The notes below the pieces were generated by a model. It did not search any database and was not told the origin of the DNA. It worked only from the letters and a program-made list of their open reading frames with translations. Below are positions 1-9,535 of a stretch of 26,653 nt of DNA, piece by piece. Source of the DNA: Usnea hakonensis (taxonomy: Eukaryota > Ascomycota > Lecanoromycetes > Lecanorales > Parmeliaceae); assembly GCA_013423325.1 (NCBI GenBank), contig BLJB01000161.1, positions 1 to 26,653 on the forward strand, read 5' to 3'. The translations under genes and the position numbers were made by a program. Position 1 is the first letter of the stretch. Each line of letters opens with the position of its first letter.

Positions 1-581
1 GGCATAAAGAAAAATCTATGCAGGTGGGCATAGGCCAGTTATGTAGGCCTCCATGGGAGGCTACCCCTTTCATGACCACCAATTGCAGGCCAGCGCATAC
101 ATTCCACGGTCAGACCCCTGGACCCTTCCCTAGTGGCCATAGCTCCATTTTGACTGCAAGCTAATTACCGAATTGCAGGCCCATTCCAACAGTACTCGCA
201 CTACTACTAGTTCGCAGACCAACCTCCTGCATGCTGACTGCATATCGACCATTAACAAGTCCCATTTACCCCGCTATTGCTCCCTCTTCCCCCCAAAATA
301 TGTCGTAGGGTAAATGAATGCCAGATTCGATTCTTGACTTTGTGAAAAGTATTCCGCGAGCTTGAAAAACAGAAATACAGTCATGTATATACTGATCATT
401 GCGCAATACAGTGCTACCCGGGCAGACCTTGAAGTAACCATTTCGGATACCTTTTGAGACGGCAACTCACTACATCCAGAACCCCACTTGCCAAGTCTGT
501 CTGCCCTCCTCGTCTACAGTCCGCACCTTTACGACCGATTTCATTCTATCCTAAGATCAATCTATATAGACTTTCAAAGAT
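1..581. other. Intergenic region upstream of the sugar transporter
   Basis: No credible gene is seen. The only open frames are under 100 codons, overlap one another, and resemble no family I know. The stretch should contain the promoter of the transporter starting at 582. A TATA-like run (tctatataga, 561-570) sits only about 12-20 bases before that ATG, so it may be too close to act as the core promoter. Confidence 0.5.
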
Positions 582-2323
582 ATGCTCGAACTTCGAGGTC
601 CGGCGTTATTGGCGGCGGTTACTACTCTCACGTCTCTGGGCTTTATGATGATTGGTTACGACAACGGGCTGTTGGGAGGCTTGGGTGGGTACAATGTTTT
701 ACACAGGTGACATCTAAATTGAATCAAGAGCTGATCATCGAGGCTGTTTCGCATAGTGAACGGCGATGCCTTCAATGAAACCTTCGGTAACCCAAGCCAG
801 ACCATGATCGGAACGATAGTGTCAATTTATAACAGTAGGTGAACGACGCCCTGGTCATGAACCCAATTGAAAGGGAATCTGCTGAGATTGTATGTGGGAC
901 ATAGTCGGATGCTTTCTCGGCGCAGTCGCCACGTCTGTCATTGGCGAAAGACTCGGCCGACGAAAAAGCATTGCTACTGGCGTCGTTATCATGATCCTCG
1001 GTTCTCTACTGCAGTCCACAGCCTACACACGCGCACACATCATCGTTGCGAGGATCGTCTCGGGATGCGGCATGGGATTCATCAACTCCACGGTGCCGGT
1101 TTTCCAGTCGGAATTTTCCCCAAAAGCCAATAGAGGCTTGTACGTCTGCATGCAGCTCTCCACCCTGAATTTTGGTACTGATCTTGTGTACTGGATCGAT
1201 TATGCTTTCTCGACCCATACCAAGAGCTATGCTTGGCGCGTTCCTGTCATTCTGCAATGCGTTTTCTTGTTCCCGATGCTACTACTCATCGTCATATTGC
1301 CGGAGAGTCCTCGGTGGCTCGCGGCTCATGAGCGATCCGAGGAGTCACTGCTCGTTCTCAGGCGATTGAGAGGCCATACTTTAGACGACGAGGCGATCGT
1401 GAGGCTACATAGCGACATCGTGAAGGCCGTTGAAGAAGAAGCAGCTATGAATGCGGGTTCCTGGAAGACCATACTAAAAGCAGACAAAATCCACAGCAGG
1501 AGGAGGCTTTTCATCTCCTGTGGCATTCAAGCGATGCAACAACTAGGTGGTATAAATGCGATTATATACTACTCTGGAACGCTCTTCAAGAACGTCGGCT
1601 TCAGCAACCATCTCTCAGCTCTCATGTCCGGATTCTTGCAACTGTGGTTCTTCGTTGCTAGCTTCATCCCTTGGCTTCTGATTGATCGTATAGGCAGACG
1701 TCCACTCTTACTGTCCATGATCACGGTCATGGCTCTCGTTATGGCTGCTCAAGCGGCGCTGGTCTATCAGGTCCAATTTAAGACTCCCATAGCCTACGCT
1801 GCCGGGATCGGGGGCGCAGTTATGCTGTTCCTTTTCGAAGGCGCCTTTACGATCGGCTTCCAAGCCACCGTCTGGGTGTACCCATCGGAGATCCTGCCTT
1901 TGAGGCTTCGGCAGAAGGGGTCGAGCATATCGACTGCGGCGAACTGGATCTGCAATTTCTTGATTGTGCAGATCACGCCGCCGGCTATTGAGAACGTGGG
2001 ATGGAGGACTTATGTCATATTTGCAGTCTTGAATGTAAGTAGGCACGAGTTTCAGGAGCAAACAATGGGATCCTCGAAATTGCAGCCGTCCAGGAAGTAA
2101 ACTGATGTTTCTTAAACAGGCAATATGGGTACCAATCATTTACGTGTTCTTCCCTGAAAGCAAGGGGAGAGAGCTAGAGGACTTCGATCGTCTGTTCGCT
2201 GGAGAAGAGGAGGCTGCTTTTACCGAGAGCATAGATGGCGGTAGGGATCCGACATTTCTTGAGAAGAACGAGTTGAAGGGTGGTATAGCCCATGAGGAGC
2301 AAGGCGCTGAGGGTATGGTATAG
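582..2323 (+). CDS. MFS sugar (hexose-type) transporter, four exons
   Basis: Predicted plasma-membrane sugar:H+ symporter or facilitator of the major facilitator superfamily, sugar porter family. Exons are 582-684, 757-834, 905-2034 and 2120-2323, with three GT-AG introns of 72, 70 and 85 nt; all phases join without a stop, giving 504 aa, close to the usual 500-550. Visible signatures: GYDNG near residues 25-29 in the first helix, the loop motif ERLGRRK (75-81), PESPRWL (193-199) after helix 6, QQLGGINAIIYY (272-283) in helix 7, DRIGRRPLL (321-329), and PESKGRELED (449-458) after helix 12. About twelve hydrophobic segments are present. The start was chosen because L-R-G followed by the first helix is typical of fungal members. 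The substrate cannot be read from sequence. The gene ends 40 bp from the convergent dehydrogenase gene. Confidence 0.93.
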
Positions 2324-2363
2324 AACTTTCAGCTACGTCTGCTTTAGCTACTACAATTGTAAC

Positions 2364-3353
2364 CTACATATCATCCTTGATATCGACAAAATCAAGGGAA
2401 TCTGACCACAGCTTCTTCTCGCCCTGCTCATTATATGCCCGAGGGTGACATCCAAGCGCCGTTGGAGAAGGATCGTTCGTCTCTTGGGCCTCCTGGCAGT
2501 CCTCCAGATATCTTCCACCTCTCCCTTCCCACTCTTTGCTCAATGCCGCGTACACGGTCGTGGCGGCACCTTGTTGTGGACTCTTCATATAATGCTGTGC
2601 GCCCTCCAAACTCTTGGAAATTTGATCAATCACGTGCACCTGCAGTCCAGTCATGATCCCACCGGGCATCACACTCAGCCCATGTAGACCTTTCGCCCCG
2701 TAGCGTCGCTCGATCTCGTTCGCCATATATATATTTGCCGTCTTACTTTGCCCATACGCCGTCCAGGGTGCGTAATCTCCTTTCTCGAAGTTGTAGTTAT
2801 CAAATTGTATACCAGCGCCACGGTGGCCAGAAGAGGACAGGCACACAACACGGGAGTTGAAGCCTGGCGTTGCGGAGGCGAGGAGGGTGGGTTTGAGGAG
2901 TTGGAAGAGTAGGAAGTGGGCGAGGTGATTGGTGCCAAACTGCGTCTCGAAGCCTTCTGCCGTCTTACCCTCCGGTGTCGCCATGACGCCTGCGTTGTTG
3001 ATGAGAATATTGAGGGTCTTGGTTCTTCTTTTGAACTCCTCTACCGCTGAACGTACGCTATCCAGGGAATTCAGGTCCATCTTTAACAGCTCGACGTGAC
3101 CGGGCTTTATGATGTCCGACAGGGCGGCGTGTCCCTTGACGATGTCGCGGACTCCTAGGAAGAGCTGTGCCCCTGTAGTATTGAGTGCTTTGGCAGTCTC
3201 GATGCCAATGCCTGAAGAGCATCCGGTAATCAGTACAACTTTATCCGCAAGCTTGCCTTGTAGGCCTTCATCCTTGATGATGTCGAGAGCAGTAGGACGG
3301 GCATCGCCTGGCCCTTTGGGATTCTGGTGGACGGCGGCGTAACGCGTTGACAT
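2364..3353 (-). CDS. Short-chain dehydrogenase/reductase (retinol-dehydrogenase/WWOX-like)
   Basis: NAD(P)(H)-dependent oxidoreductase of the classical SDR superfamily, single exon, 329 aa. It has the cofactor motif TGCSSGIG (residues 43-50), NNAG (119-122), N142 in the middle of the fold, a Ser run at 173-175 that supplies the catalytic serine, YGQSK with catalytic Tyr200 and Lys204, and PGG at 230-232. The order and spacing are those of fungal retinol-dehydrogenase-like and WW-domain-oxidoreductase-like enzymes, whose substrates are mostly unknown. The frame stays open upstream to an ATG at 3536, but the extra 61 residues are not SDR-like. The ATG at 3353, just before the first conserved block, is therefore preferred; a longer mitochondrial or secretory form cannot be excluded. 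It is convergent with the transporter and divergent from the gene at 3960. Confidence 0.92.
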   Translation of the reverse strand: MSTRYAAVHQNPKGPGDARPTALDIIKDEGLQGKLADKVVLITGCSSGIGIETAKALNTTGAQLFLGVRDIVKGHAALSDIIKPGHVELLKMDLNSLDSVRSAVEEFKRRTKTLNILINNAGVMATPEGKTAEGFETQFGTNHLAHFLLFQLLKPTLLASATPGFNSRVVCLSSSGHRGAGIQFDNYNFEKGDYAPWTAYGQSKTANIYMANEIERRYGAKGLHGLSVMPGGIMTGLQVHVIDQISKSLEGAQHYMKSPQQGAATTVYAALSKEWEGRGGRYLEDCQEAQETNDPSPTALGCHPRAYNEQGEKKLWSDSLDFVDIKDDM

Positions 3354-3959
3354 GGCTGCTGTGATGGAAGAGAGAGCTTGAGCAGCAGGATTGAGCTGAG
3401 AGATTGGGCCGCAGACTGGGGCTGACAGTGTAAACGGACAGGAGATTAAAGGGTGAGCACGGAGTGACTTGAAGCGGGATGAGTTCAGCAAGAAATCGTA
3501 AAAGAAGGGATGGAACAGTGGGCGTAGCATGAGCACTTATACTACACGGCTTAGATTCGCGTTAGGCTGCTTCTAGGCAATGAAGGATGAGGGGTCCATG
3601 TCCGAACTCGGGATGAGGTCTGAGTCGTGTCAACATGGCTCCATGGGTGAAAGCCACCTGGTGCAGCTTTGGCTCGATGAAGGATCAAGGAGAAGCGTAT
3701 AGATTCCTTGTTCTAAGTAATATAATACTAGAGCGCGTACTCGGTAAAGGAGTCGTCGACAAATACTGAAGGTAACAACTGGACCCTGAATTTGGAGTTA
3801 TTCAAAGTCTTGGCAATGATTGGAGCTTTGCCTAGAAAGGTTAGCTGAGGCTCTCCCGTAAAATATTAATTTTAGATTGAAAAGATTTTCTTGATGTAAT
3901 GTATACCAAATTTCCTAATCACTTCACTCTCATTACAGAAGAAATATCTAGGAACGAAG
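3354..3959. promoter_or_regulatory. Divergent intergenic region between the dehydrogenase and the IF3-like gene
   Basis: These 606 bp separate two divergently transcribed genes and must hold both promoters. No clear consensus TATA box is visible for either gene. The right third, nearest the IF3-like ATG, is A/T rich (for example around 3860-3900). The part nearest the dehydrogenase could be 5' UTR or an N-terminal extension of that gene. Confidence 0.45.
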
Positions 3960-4811
3960 ATGCCATCCAAGTATTTAATAACCACTTCGATTCAGAATGT
4001 TTCCATCAGGATGCCCTCGATGCTGCGCCCTGTTGCAAAGTGTTCTCGATACCAAGGCACCCGTTCATTTCATTTAGTACATAATCTGTTTACCAGAGAT
4101 CGGCCAATTGCCGATAAGCAGCTCCGCAGCCTCACGAAAAAGATATATCCGAGTGCAGACGATATTTCGCTTGCCCTATATGACGATGAGAGCGGTCAGG
4201 TCGCCACTACGACATTGACAGAAGCTCTGCAACGCGTACGCCTCAAGCCTTATTCCTTCCTCGCGCAAGAAGAATCGGGAATTTACCGGATAAAAACATA
4301 TATCAAGCGTGAGCCAGGCGAACCCATCCGTAGCCAAAAGATATCCTTTAAACCATGGAAAAGAGCCGGTAGAGGCAAGGAGTCTCATCTCACAACTACC
4401 TGTAGTGCGCAATTCCTTCGTCATGTGTTGGGCAACTCGTGCAAGTATCTTCTGGAAGGGTCTCGTATGGAATTTCATCTTCACCAGGAACGGAAGGATA
4501 AGAAGCAACGTACCACGGATTGGGCCCTTACTCATTGCTTGCACCTTAGGCCAGATTCAATCCTCGCCGCGATGCCCGAAGGGACGAGAATATTTGCCCA
4601 GCCTGCTACTACCGACTTGTCTTTCAAGAGGAGAATCTCAAAGAATTACGAAATGGCCGTATCTCAGGTGATGTGGGCGATGGAGAACGCGGGAGCCTTG
4701 GCTCGTGCCCATAATGGAACGTCACAACTCATCCTGGACCGTGCAGCATGGCCTGAACCAAACAATTCGAAGGAAGCGACTTCAGATGTCGACGTGCCAG
4801 CTAGCGCCTGA
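3960..4811 (+). CDS. Putative mitochondrial translation initiation factor IF-3-like protein
   Basis: Single-exon gene, 283 aa, with a purine at -3 of the ATG. The first 45 residues lack acidic residues and are rich in Ser, Arg and Thr (ending near GTRSFHLVHNLFTR), as expected for a mitochondrial presequence. The next block (about 60-105), ISLALYDDESGQ then TEAL.RV with a hydrophobic strand, resembles the IF3 N-domain pattern of a strand, an acidic turn and an S/T-x-x-E-A-L helix. A second block (about 125-180), SQKISFKPWK followed by a helix ending in FLRHVLGNSCKYLLEGSRMEF, resembles the IF3 C-domain KEIKFRP...FLE-G pattern, with an insertion. The C-terminal part, LRPDSILAAMPEG to QVMWAMENA, has no assignment I can name. 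IF3 prevents premature joining of mitochondrial ribosomal subunits. Coding status is likely; the family call is tentative and made by eye. Confidence 0.5.
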   Translation: MPSKYLITTSIQNVSIRMPSMLRPVAKCSRYQGTRSFHLVHNLFTRDRPIADKQLRSLTKKIYPSADDISLALYDDESGQVATTTLTEALQRVRLKPYSFLAQEESGIYRIKTYIKREPGEPIRSQKISFKPWKRAGRGKESHLTTTCSAQFLRHVLGNSCKYLLEGSRMEFHLHQERKDKKQRTTDWALTHCLHLRPDSILAAMPEGTRIFAQPATTDLSFKRRISKNYEMAVSQVMWAMENAGALARAHNGTSQLILDRAAWPEPNNSKEATSDVDVPASA

Positions 4812-6279
4812 TGAGATATTAAGTTGAACATCGCACCATGGCACCTCCTAACAGCGCCGGTTTGTTGGCAATCTCTTGCCCTTAGCATCCGAATTTCTCG
4901 AATCACCAGCTGTCGCTAGAGGAAGCTTTTTACCTGCTCCAATAGGCTTTGTATGCCCGATGGAGAATAGCGATACGATCACCGCTCAAGTCAAAGCACG
5001 TAGTAGAATTTTCCATTGGGTGATGCTTGCTTATGAAAATACTCGCTACCTTCCCAAGATCAAGATCAAGATCAAGATCAAGCTCAAGAACCTAGACCTC
5101 AGTTACGACATGAACCACAGCTCCACCATAGTCAATACATTCAGCTATGAACTTCATCTTCGTTTGGAGCTGCCGATCAAGGCTCTGGCGTACCCTCTTG
5201 ATTCCTGCGGCGTCAGAAGAATTCCTAGCGCAGGTCGAGCCAAGGACAGTGGTCGGAAGATCCACGTTGGGAACATTAAGGCACTCATATTTCCAGATGA
5301 AAGGGACTGCTGTAGATGGATCGGGACACGAAGTTCTAGCTTGCTTAGTGCAGTATGTATCAGCAGATCGTCATGCGATCCTGGCTCAGATGAAGCTTGC
5401 CACCTATACGAGAACAATTCTCAGCTTAATAGCATCAGAGGCTTTCTTCGCCAACACAAGCTCCAGTGTCAATCTCTTCATGTTTGTCCTGCCACCAAGT
5501 CCTAAATGCTCCCCAAGCGAACATCGATATCGTGGAGACTGAAGACCTCATGTCAATCTGCCACTCCCCCTACATGAAAACACAACATCCATTCCTTTTC
5601 ACATGTAAGCGTACTGTTCATTGCTCCTTCGACAAAGGCAAGCGGCTTGTCCAAGGTAAACTGTATGTGAAGTGGAGCAGGCTCCAACCAGGCTTGACTC
5701 CACCGGAGTCTGCAAGGAAGAAAATGGCCAAAATTATGCCAAGAAGATCCGGCACCGGAATTTGGAAGCAACCGGTCTCATCTCAACCGCTGCCGACGAG
5801 CCAATACTGCGCAGAAATGCCAAGAACTTGTTTTCGCTGTCCAGATCCTCGATCTTTCCCAAGTACTTGGAGCCCCGAACACAGCTTTTACTTAGTAATA
5901 TACTTGCTGCCTGTTCCGATTTCCACTAATCCGCTTGCGGATACGAGATGGTTGCGGATTTTATAATTGACTTTGTATCCTCCAAGGAATACATGCAGTC
6001 GGGAGACAGACTCGCCCTTGTTCAAGTCTGATTCACAACTTCACGGGATCTTGTATGCGCCGAAGAGCAGACCTCGCCTTCTATTCCGATAGGATAATTT
6101 CGCACTGCGAAGATGACTAGCTCCTCGGCTCAACTGCCCCATTCTGGCTTATCGCCTTGTTTCAGAACAGACCGCCTATGCATAAGATCTTCTCCTCTCA
6201 GGTTTCATCTATCAGACTTCACATCACCTCTTCCTATGACCGTCAGCCTTTTTTCCTAGACAATTATCCTAACCAAAAC
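4812..6279. other. Long stretch with overlapping uncertain open frames
   Basis: No recognised gene. Two + strand frames stay open over about 4876-5505 and 5147-5542, and a third over 5466-5966. They overlap in different frames, so at most one can be coding at any point. The first contains a hexanucleotide repeat at 5055-5088 that translates as alternating Lys-Ile. The 5147 frame has a helix-like stretch (around residues 55-100) but no known motif. This could be a decayed gene, an orphan gene with undetected introns, or chance openness. The last 120 bp should contain the promoter and 5' UTR of the gene at 6280. Confidence 0.3.
5055..5088. repeat. Hexanucleotide microsatellite (CAAGAT)n
   Basis: Four perfect copies of CAAGAT are followed by a diverged fifth and a partial sixth copy (caagct, caag). 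One frame reads Lys-Ile repeats and another reads Gln-Asp repeats. It lies within an otherwise uncertain open frame. Confidence 0.85.
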
Positions 6280-7421
6280 ATGGCATTGCCGTCGAAGGCC
6301 TCTACGTTTACCATTGTACATCGAGCCGAAAATGGCGAACCAGACTTTAGGTTCTCCATAAATGATGCAGACCAACCTAACATGGCCACCTGCATCGGAC
6401 AATGTATCAAGCGCTGCCAAGCCATGCTGAAAAAGGAGGAAGTCTTGCGTGCTTTCGGATCTATGGCTACGTCGTGGACAGAAACCATACCAAAAGGCAA
6501 CGACCTCTGGTACTGCCAAGGCGAGCGAACGAATAAGAAGATGCAGGATGTTGCAGAGAACTTCTGTGAGATAATCAAAAACAGATTCCCTGTGGTTTTC
6601 GTGGACAATAGCTTGCACAGCCCGCACAGCCCGCACCAGTATGGTCATCATTGGAGCCGCAAGTGGGGTGGGATGGAGAGTTTGACCCCGCCACAAGAGC
6701 ATTTGTATTCATGGACTCGTAAGTACAGAAAAGGCAGCACGCTATTGCCCAAACGCTTGAGCATGCTGATCGTGCAATAGAAGGCCGACCGTCTATTGGC
6801 AGTAGCATCGAAGGTTGCTCAAAACTCCTCCACCGATAGCCTCGAAAGCATCGAGTACAAAAATTTCGAGTCCTCTTTCGTCCTTACTTTATACCATCAA
6901 CTCGGGCATGTCTTCATCACGTATCTTGCTAAAGGTTCTACTGGTGGCCCGGTCTATACCATCACCTCCAAGCGCGCAAACGCAATCTTTCACGGGGGAG
7001 AGGCTGGTCACACTTTGGAGGTTCAAACTTTTGGGGGAGTCATCATGTTCCTGGCCAACTCTGACGAAGAGGATGAACGGCACGACGTATGTTGCAAACC
7101 ATTGGACTATGACTCCCTTGTAGACTGGAAGCTAAAGTATACGCTAGTGTGGTGCTGGTATCTTCAAGGTCGAGGATGAGTATCCCGACTCTGTCAAATA
7201 CGGTGAGCATTTCGCCCGATCACCTTTCGTGCACTGAAAACACTGACAGTCTTCTTTTTTGAGCAATCGAGCTCCCTTCTGGAATTTCTCGTCCAGAAAA
7301 TCAAATCATGCGCAGTATTGATTGTGGTTATCCGAAGGACCCCAAGATTCCTCCCACGGACCCGTTGACTTGGGCAGGGGTGGCAGACTTACTACTCCCC
7401 TTTCCTCGAAAGGAGGGCTAG
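6280..7421 (+). pseudogene. Copy 1 of a zincin-like (HExxH) family; HQLGH variant with disrupted exon 1
   Basis: Related to the genes at 16170-17387 and 20552-21747. Exons by comparison: 6280-6718, 6781-7086, 7148-7202 and 7264-7421, with introns of 62, 61 and 61 nt at the same places and phases as the relatives. Exon 1 opens with FTIVHR..NGEPDF and contains FPVVFVDNS, matching FPIVYVDDS of copy 3. After that the frame slips twice: the FDP block (6681-6689) is in one frame and the end of exon 1, aligning with SILLNGI of copy 3, is in another. This implies two missing bases, between about 6613 and 6680 and near 6686-6691. Without correction translation stops at 6778-6780. Exons 2-4 are intact and carry HQLGH (6895-6909), where Gln replaces the catalytic Glu, and GGEAGHTLE. 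It could be a decaying gene, or an intact one with homopolymer sequencing errors (G- and C-runs lie at both slips). Confidence 0.7.
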
Positions 7422-7855
7422 CAATGAAGAGAGGAATGCGTCATCTGCCTCGATCTCTTTACACCCACCTGCCTCTACGAGATCCTGAGCAGAGATGAGT
7501 AGGACCCTTACCAGCCGGCACGAAAGGACTCTTCCCCTCGGTTCCTTTGTCCACCAGCATGCGCTGCGGCATTCTTTACCATTGATAACACAGCATATAC
7601 AAACACGTTCCTTTGAAATACAATCAAATAGCATGCCAACCCTCAAGCAACACCAATACGTGAACCCACTTGCAGGAATAAGCCTCCTCCTCCGCAGAGC
7701 AATAGCCCGTTTCTGGCCTGTCGCCCGCACGAACCATCCCCAAGTCTCAGAACCATCCCCTGGGGCCCCATCTTACACCTCTACCCCTCCTCCTCTTGTG
7801 TCTCACCAGCACCCTTCGCACCTCTTCCATCCCTAATAGGATCTTTCCCCTTCTC

Positions 7856-7856
<1 letters not shown>

Positions 7857-7914
<58 letters not shown>
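7857..7914. repeat. 58-base poly-C homopolymer
   Basis: An uninterrupted run of 58 C on the + strand (poly-G on the other), far beyond usual fungal homopolymers. Such tracts can form G-quadruplex or i-motif structures. They may also be a sequencing or assembly product, so the true length is uncertain. Confidence 0.9.
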
Positions 7915-7924
7915 ACGAATCTTT

Positions 7925-7951
7925 CCCCCCCCCCCCCCCCCCCCCCCCCCC
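7925..7951. repeat. 27-base poly-C homopolymer
   Basis: A second uninterrupted C run, only ten bases (acgaatcttt) after the 58-C tract. The bases before each run are similar: ctttcccc near 7843-7850 and cttt directly before this tract. Together they suggest slippage or local duplication. Confidence 0.9.
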
Positions 7952-8915
7952 TCGCCTGCCTACCTCCCAAATCCACACCCCCGCACCTCCCAACCCAGCG
8001 TCCGCACCACCATCCTCGCGTCCGCACCACCCTCCTCCCCCTTCTCACAAACCGCACCCAACCACTCACACCCTTCACCAAACCCACTCATCCACCCCTC
8101 ATCCTCCTCAATCTCATCTTCGTCTACACCCAACATAACGAGTCCCCTACCCACTTCCCCTACCCCGCCCCACAAACCGCTCCTCTCCTATTTCCGGGCC
8201 ATAACCTCTCCGTACTTTATTTTCGAGAGGAAAAAAACAAGCGTAAGACATCGACCCAATCAACGTCCGCCCTCGCTGCAAAGAAAGGTTGTCAAACGCA
8301 TCGAACCAATTGCCTGTCTCTCAAGACACGTCCTACAGTCCCATAATCAGAATATTCACACCACCCACTCCAGCCCGAACATACCTCACCATCAATGCAT
8401 CCATCAGGATCCCATATCCCACCTATCCTATCCACCCATTAATCCCCCACACAGTGTGCATACCATAAACATCCCCCCCCTCCCCAAAAAAAACAAAATC
8501 TGATCATCCAATCCCACCCCGACGCAATCAGTCCACGTAGTAAAACATGAAAGAAAAAGCGAATGAGAGAGATAGATAGATAAAGCCAGGAAGGAAATGG
8601 ACGGTGTCGCTGAGATTTGGGTGGGTTGGGTGGTTGTTGAGAGAGAATTGCTAGGCCCCCGGGGTTATGTTATCCGGGCACCCCACCCACCAAGACCTGC
8701 TGGACCCCGGTTTTAAGGCTATTTCCCAGGCACGCCACCTCGCGTACTTTACTTGGCAATCCCGCTATATCAACAAACCACCCCCACGAAAAACAAAAAA
8801 AGAGATGGAAAAATATCAGAAAGAGAGAGAAGGAGAGTATTGTCTGAGCGAGCGACGAATAGCAGCAGTGACAACATCATATCGCGTGCATATCCAGACG
8901 GTACAGTAGATCAAG

Positions 8916-8930
8916 TTAGGGTTAGGGTTT
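8916..8930 (+). repeat. Short interstitial telomere-like repeat
   Basis: The sequence ttagggttagggttt holds two and a half copies of the TTAGGG unit used at most filamentous-fungal telomeres. It is too short to be a telomere. It could be a remnant of a rearranged end or a binding site for a telobox-type protein. Confidence 0.8.
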
Positions 8931-9084
8931 GACGACGGTGAGTTCCGGTGATAGTGAAGGATGTGTGGTTGATGGATGGAATACTGTTCTGTGATCTACA
9001 GGGGGGTATTGGCGATGAGAGGCTGATGCTTTTGGGGTGTGGAGATGGATACATGGTAATTCATTTCCTGCTATGCGCTTGGCG

Positions 9085-9128
9085 GGAGGGAGAGAGAGAG
9101 ATAGGTAGGTAGGTCTGTAGGTAGGTAT
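9085..9128. repeat. Compound microsatellite (GA)n and (GGTA)n
   Basis: A run of GA dinucleotides (about 9085-9101) passes into imperfect GGTA units to 9128. A small GATA run also lies near 8567-8583. No coding role is suggested. Confidence 0.8.
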
Positions 9129-9535
9129 GTCATCATCGTCATTAGCTGCATTATTCCTATCATCTCGAAAGCTTAGCATTCATAGGCCCGGCGTGCTCGG
9201 ATCAATCTCCATCTTCGACTCACCCTGCGCTTACCATCCACCCTCCCTTCCCTTGCCTCGCATGTCTAGTACAGGACCCTGTCGCCAAAGTCGGCCGGCA
9301 GACCGTTCCTCCTTTCACGCCCGACACTCGTGCCGAAAGTCGAGTGCGCTCAACGGCTCGATAATATGGGTATGTGAGAGGGGTTATTCTTCGCTGGCCA
9401 TCTTCTCTCCCCACCTGACTGAGAAGCGGCCAATGTGCGTATCTTGCCGAACCGTCTTCACAGTGTAACTTTTTCACTAACCCCCAATGTTTCTCGCGTG
9501 CCTTTCGCATGCCCATGGTCATGCCCTCCTCTTGT

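Larger units (their letters stand above)
7422..9535. other. Gene-free C-rich spacer between copy 1 and the transcription factor
   Basis: No supportable gene. From about 7740 to 8515 the + strand is strongly C-rich and G-poor. It contains two homopolymers and tandem imperfect copies of gtccgcaccacc around 8000-8035. The proline-rich open frame across it (7796-8503) is a result of the C-runs. From 8560 to 9130 there are short microsatellites and a telomere-like motif. The right end should include the 3' UTR of the transcription factor on the other strand. Confidence 0.5.

Noticed and set aside
3354..3536. 61-residue N-terminal extension of the dehydrogenase
   Set aside because: It is open but not SDR-like, and the ATG at 3353 fits the family length. 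A leader cannot be fully excluded.
6157..6279. N-terminal extension of copy 1 from the upstream ATG at 6157
   Set aside because: The other two family members start directly before the FTIVHR-like block, and the ATG at 6280 has a good context (aaaacATGG).
7781..8175. Glycine-rich minus-strand open frames
   Set aside because: These are the complement of the same homopolymers.
7796..8503. 235-codon proline-rich open frame
   Set aside because: It exists because poly-C reads as proline. Its composition follows the C-rich DNA on both strands, and there is no start context, intron signal or motif.
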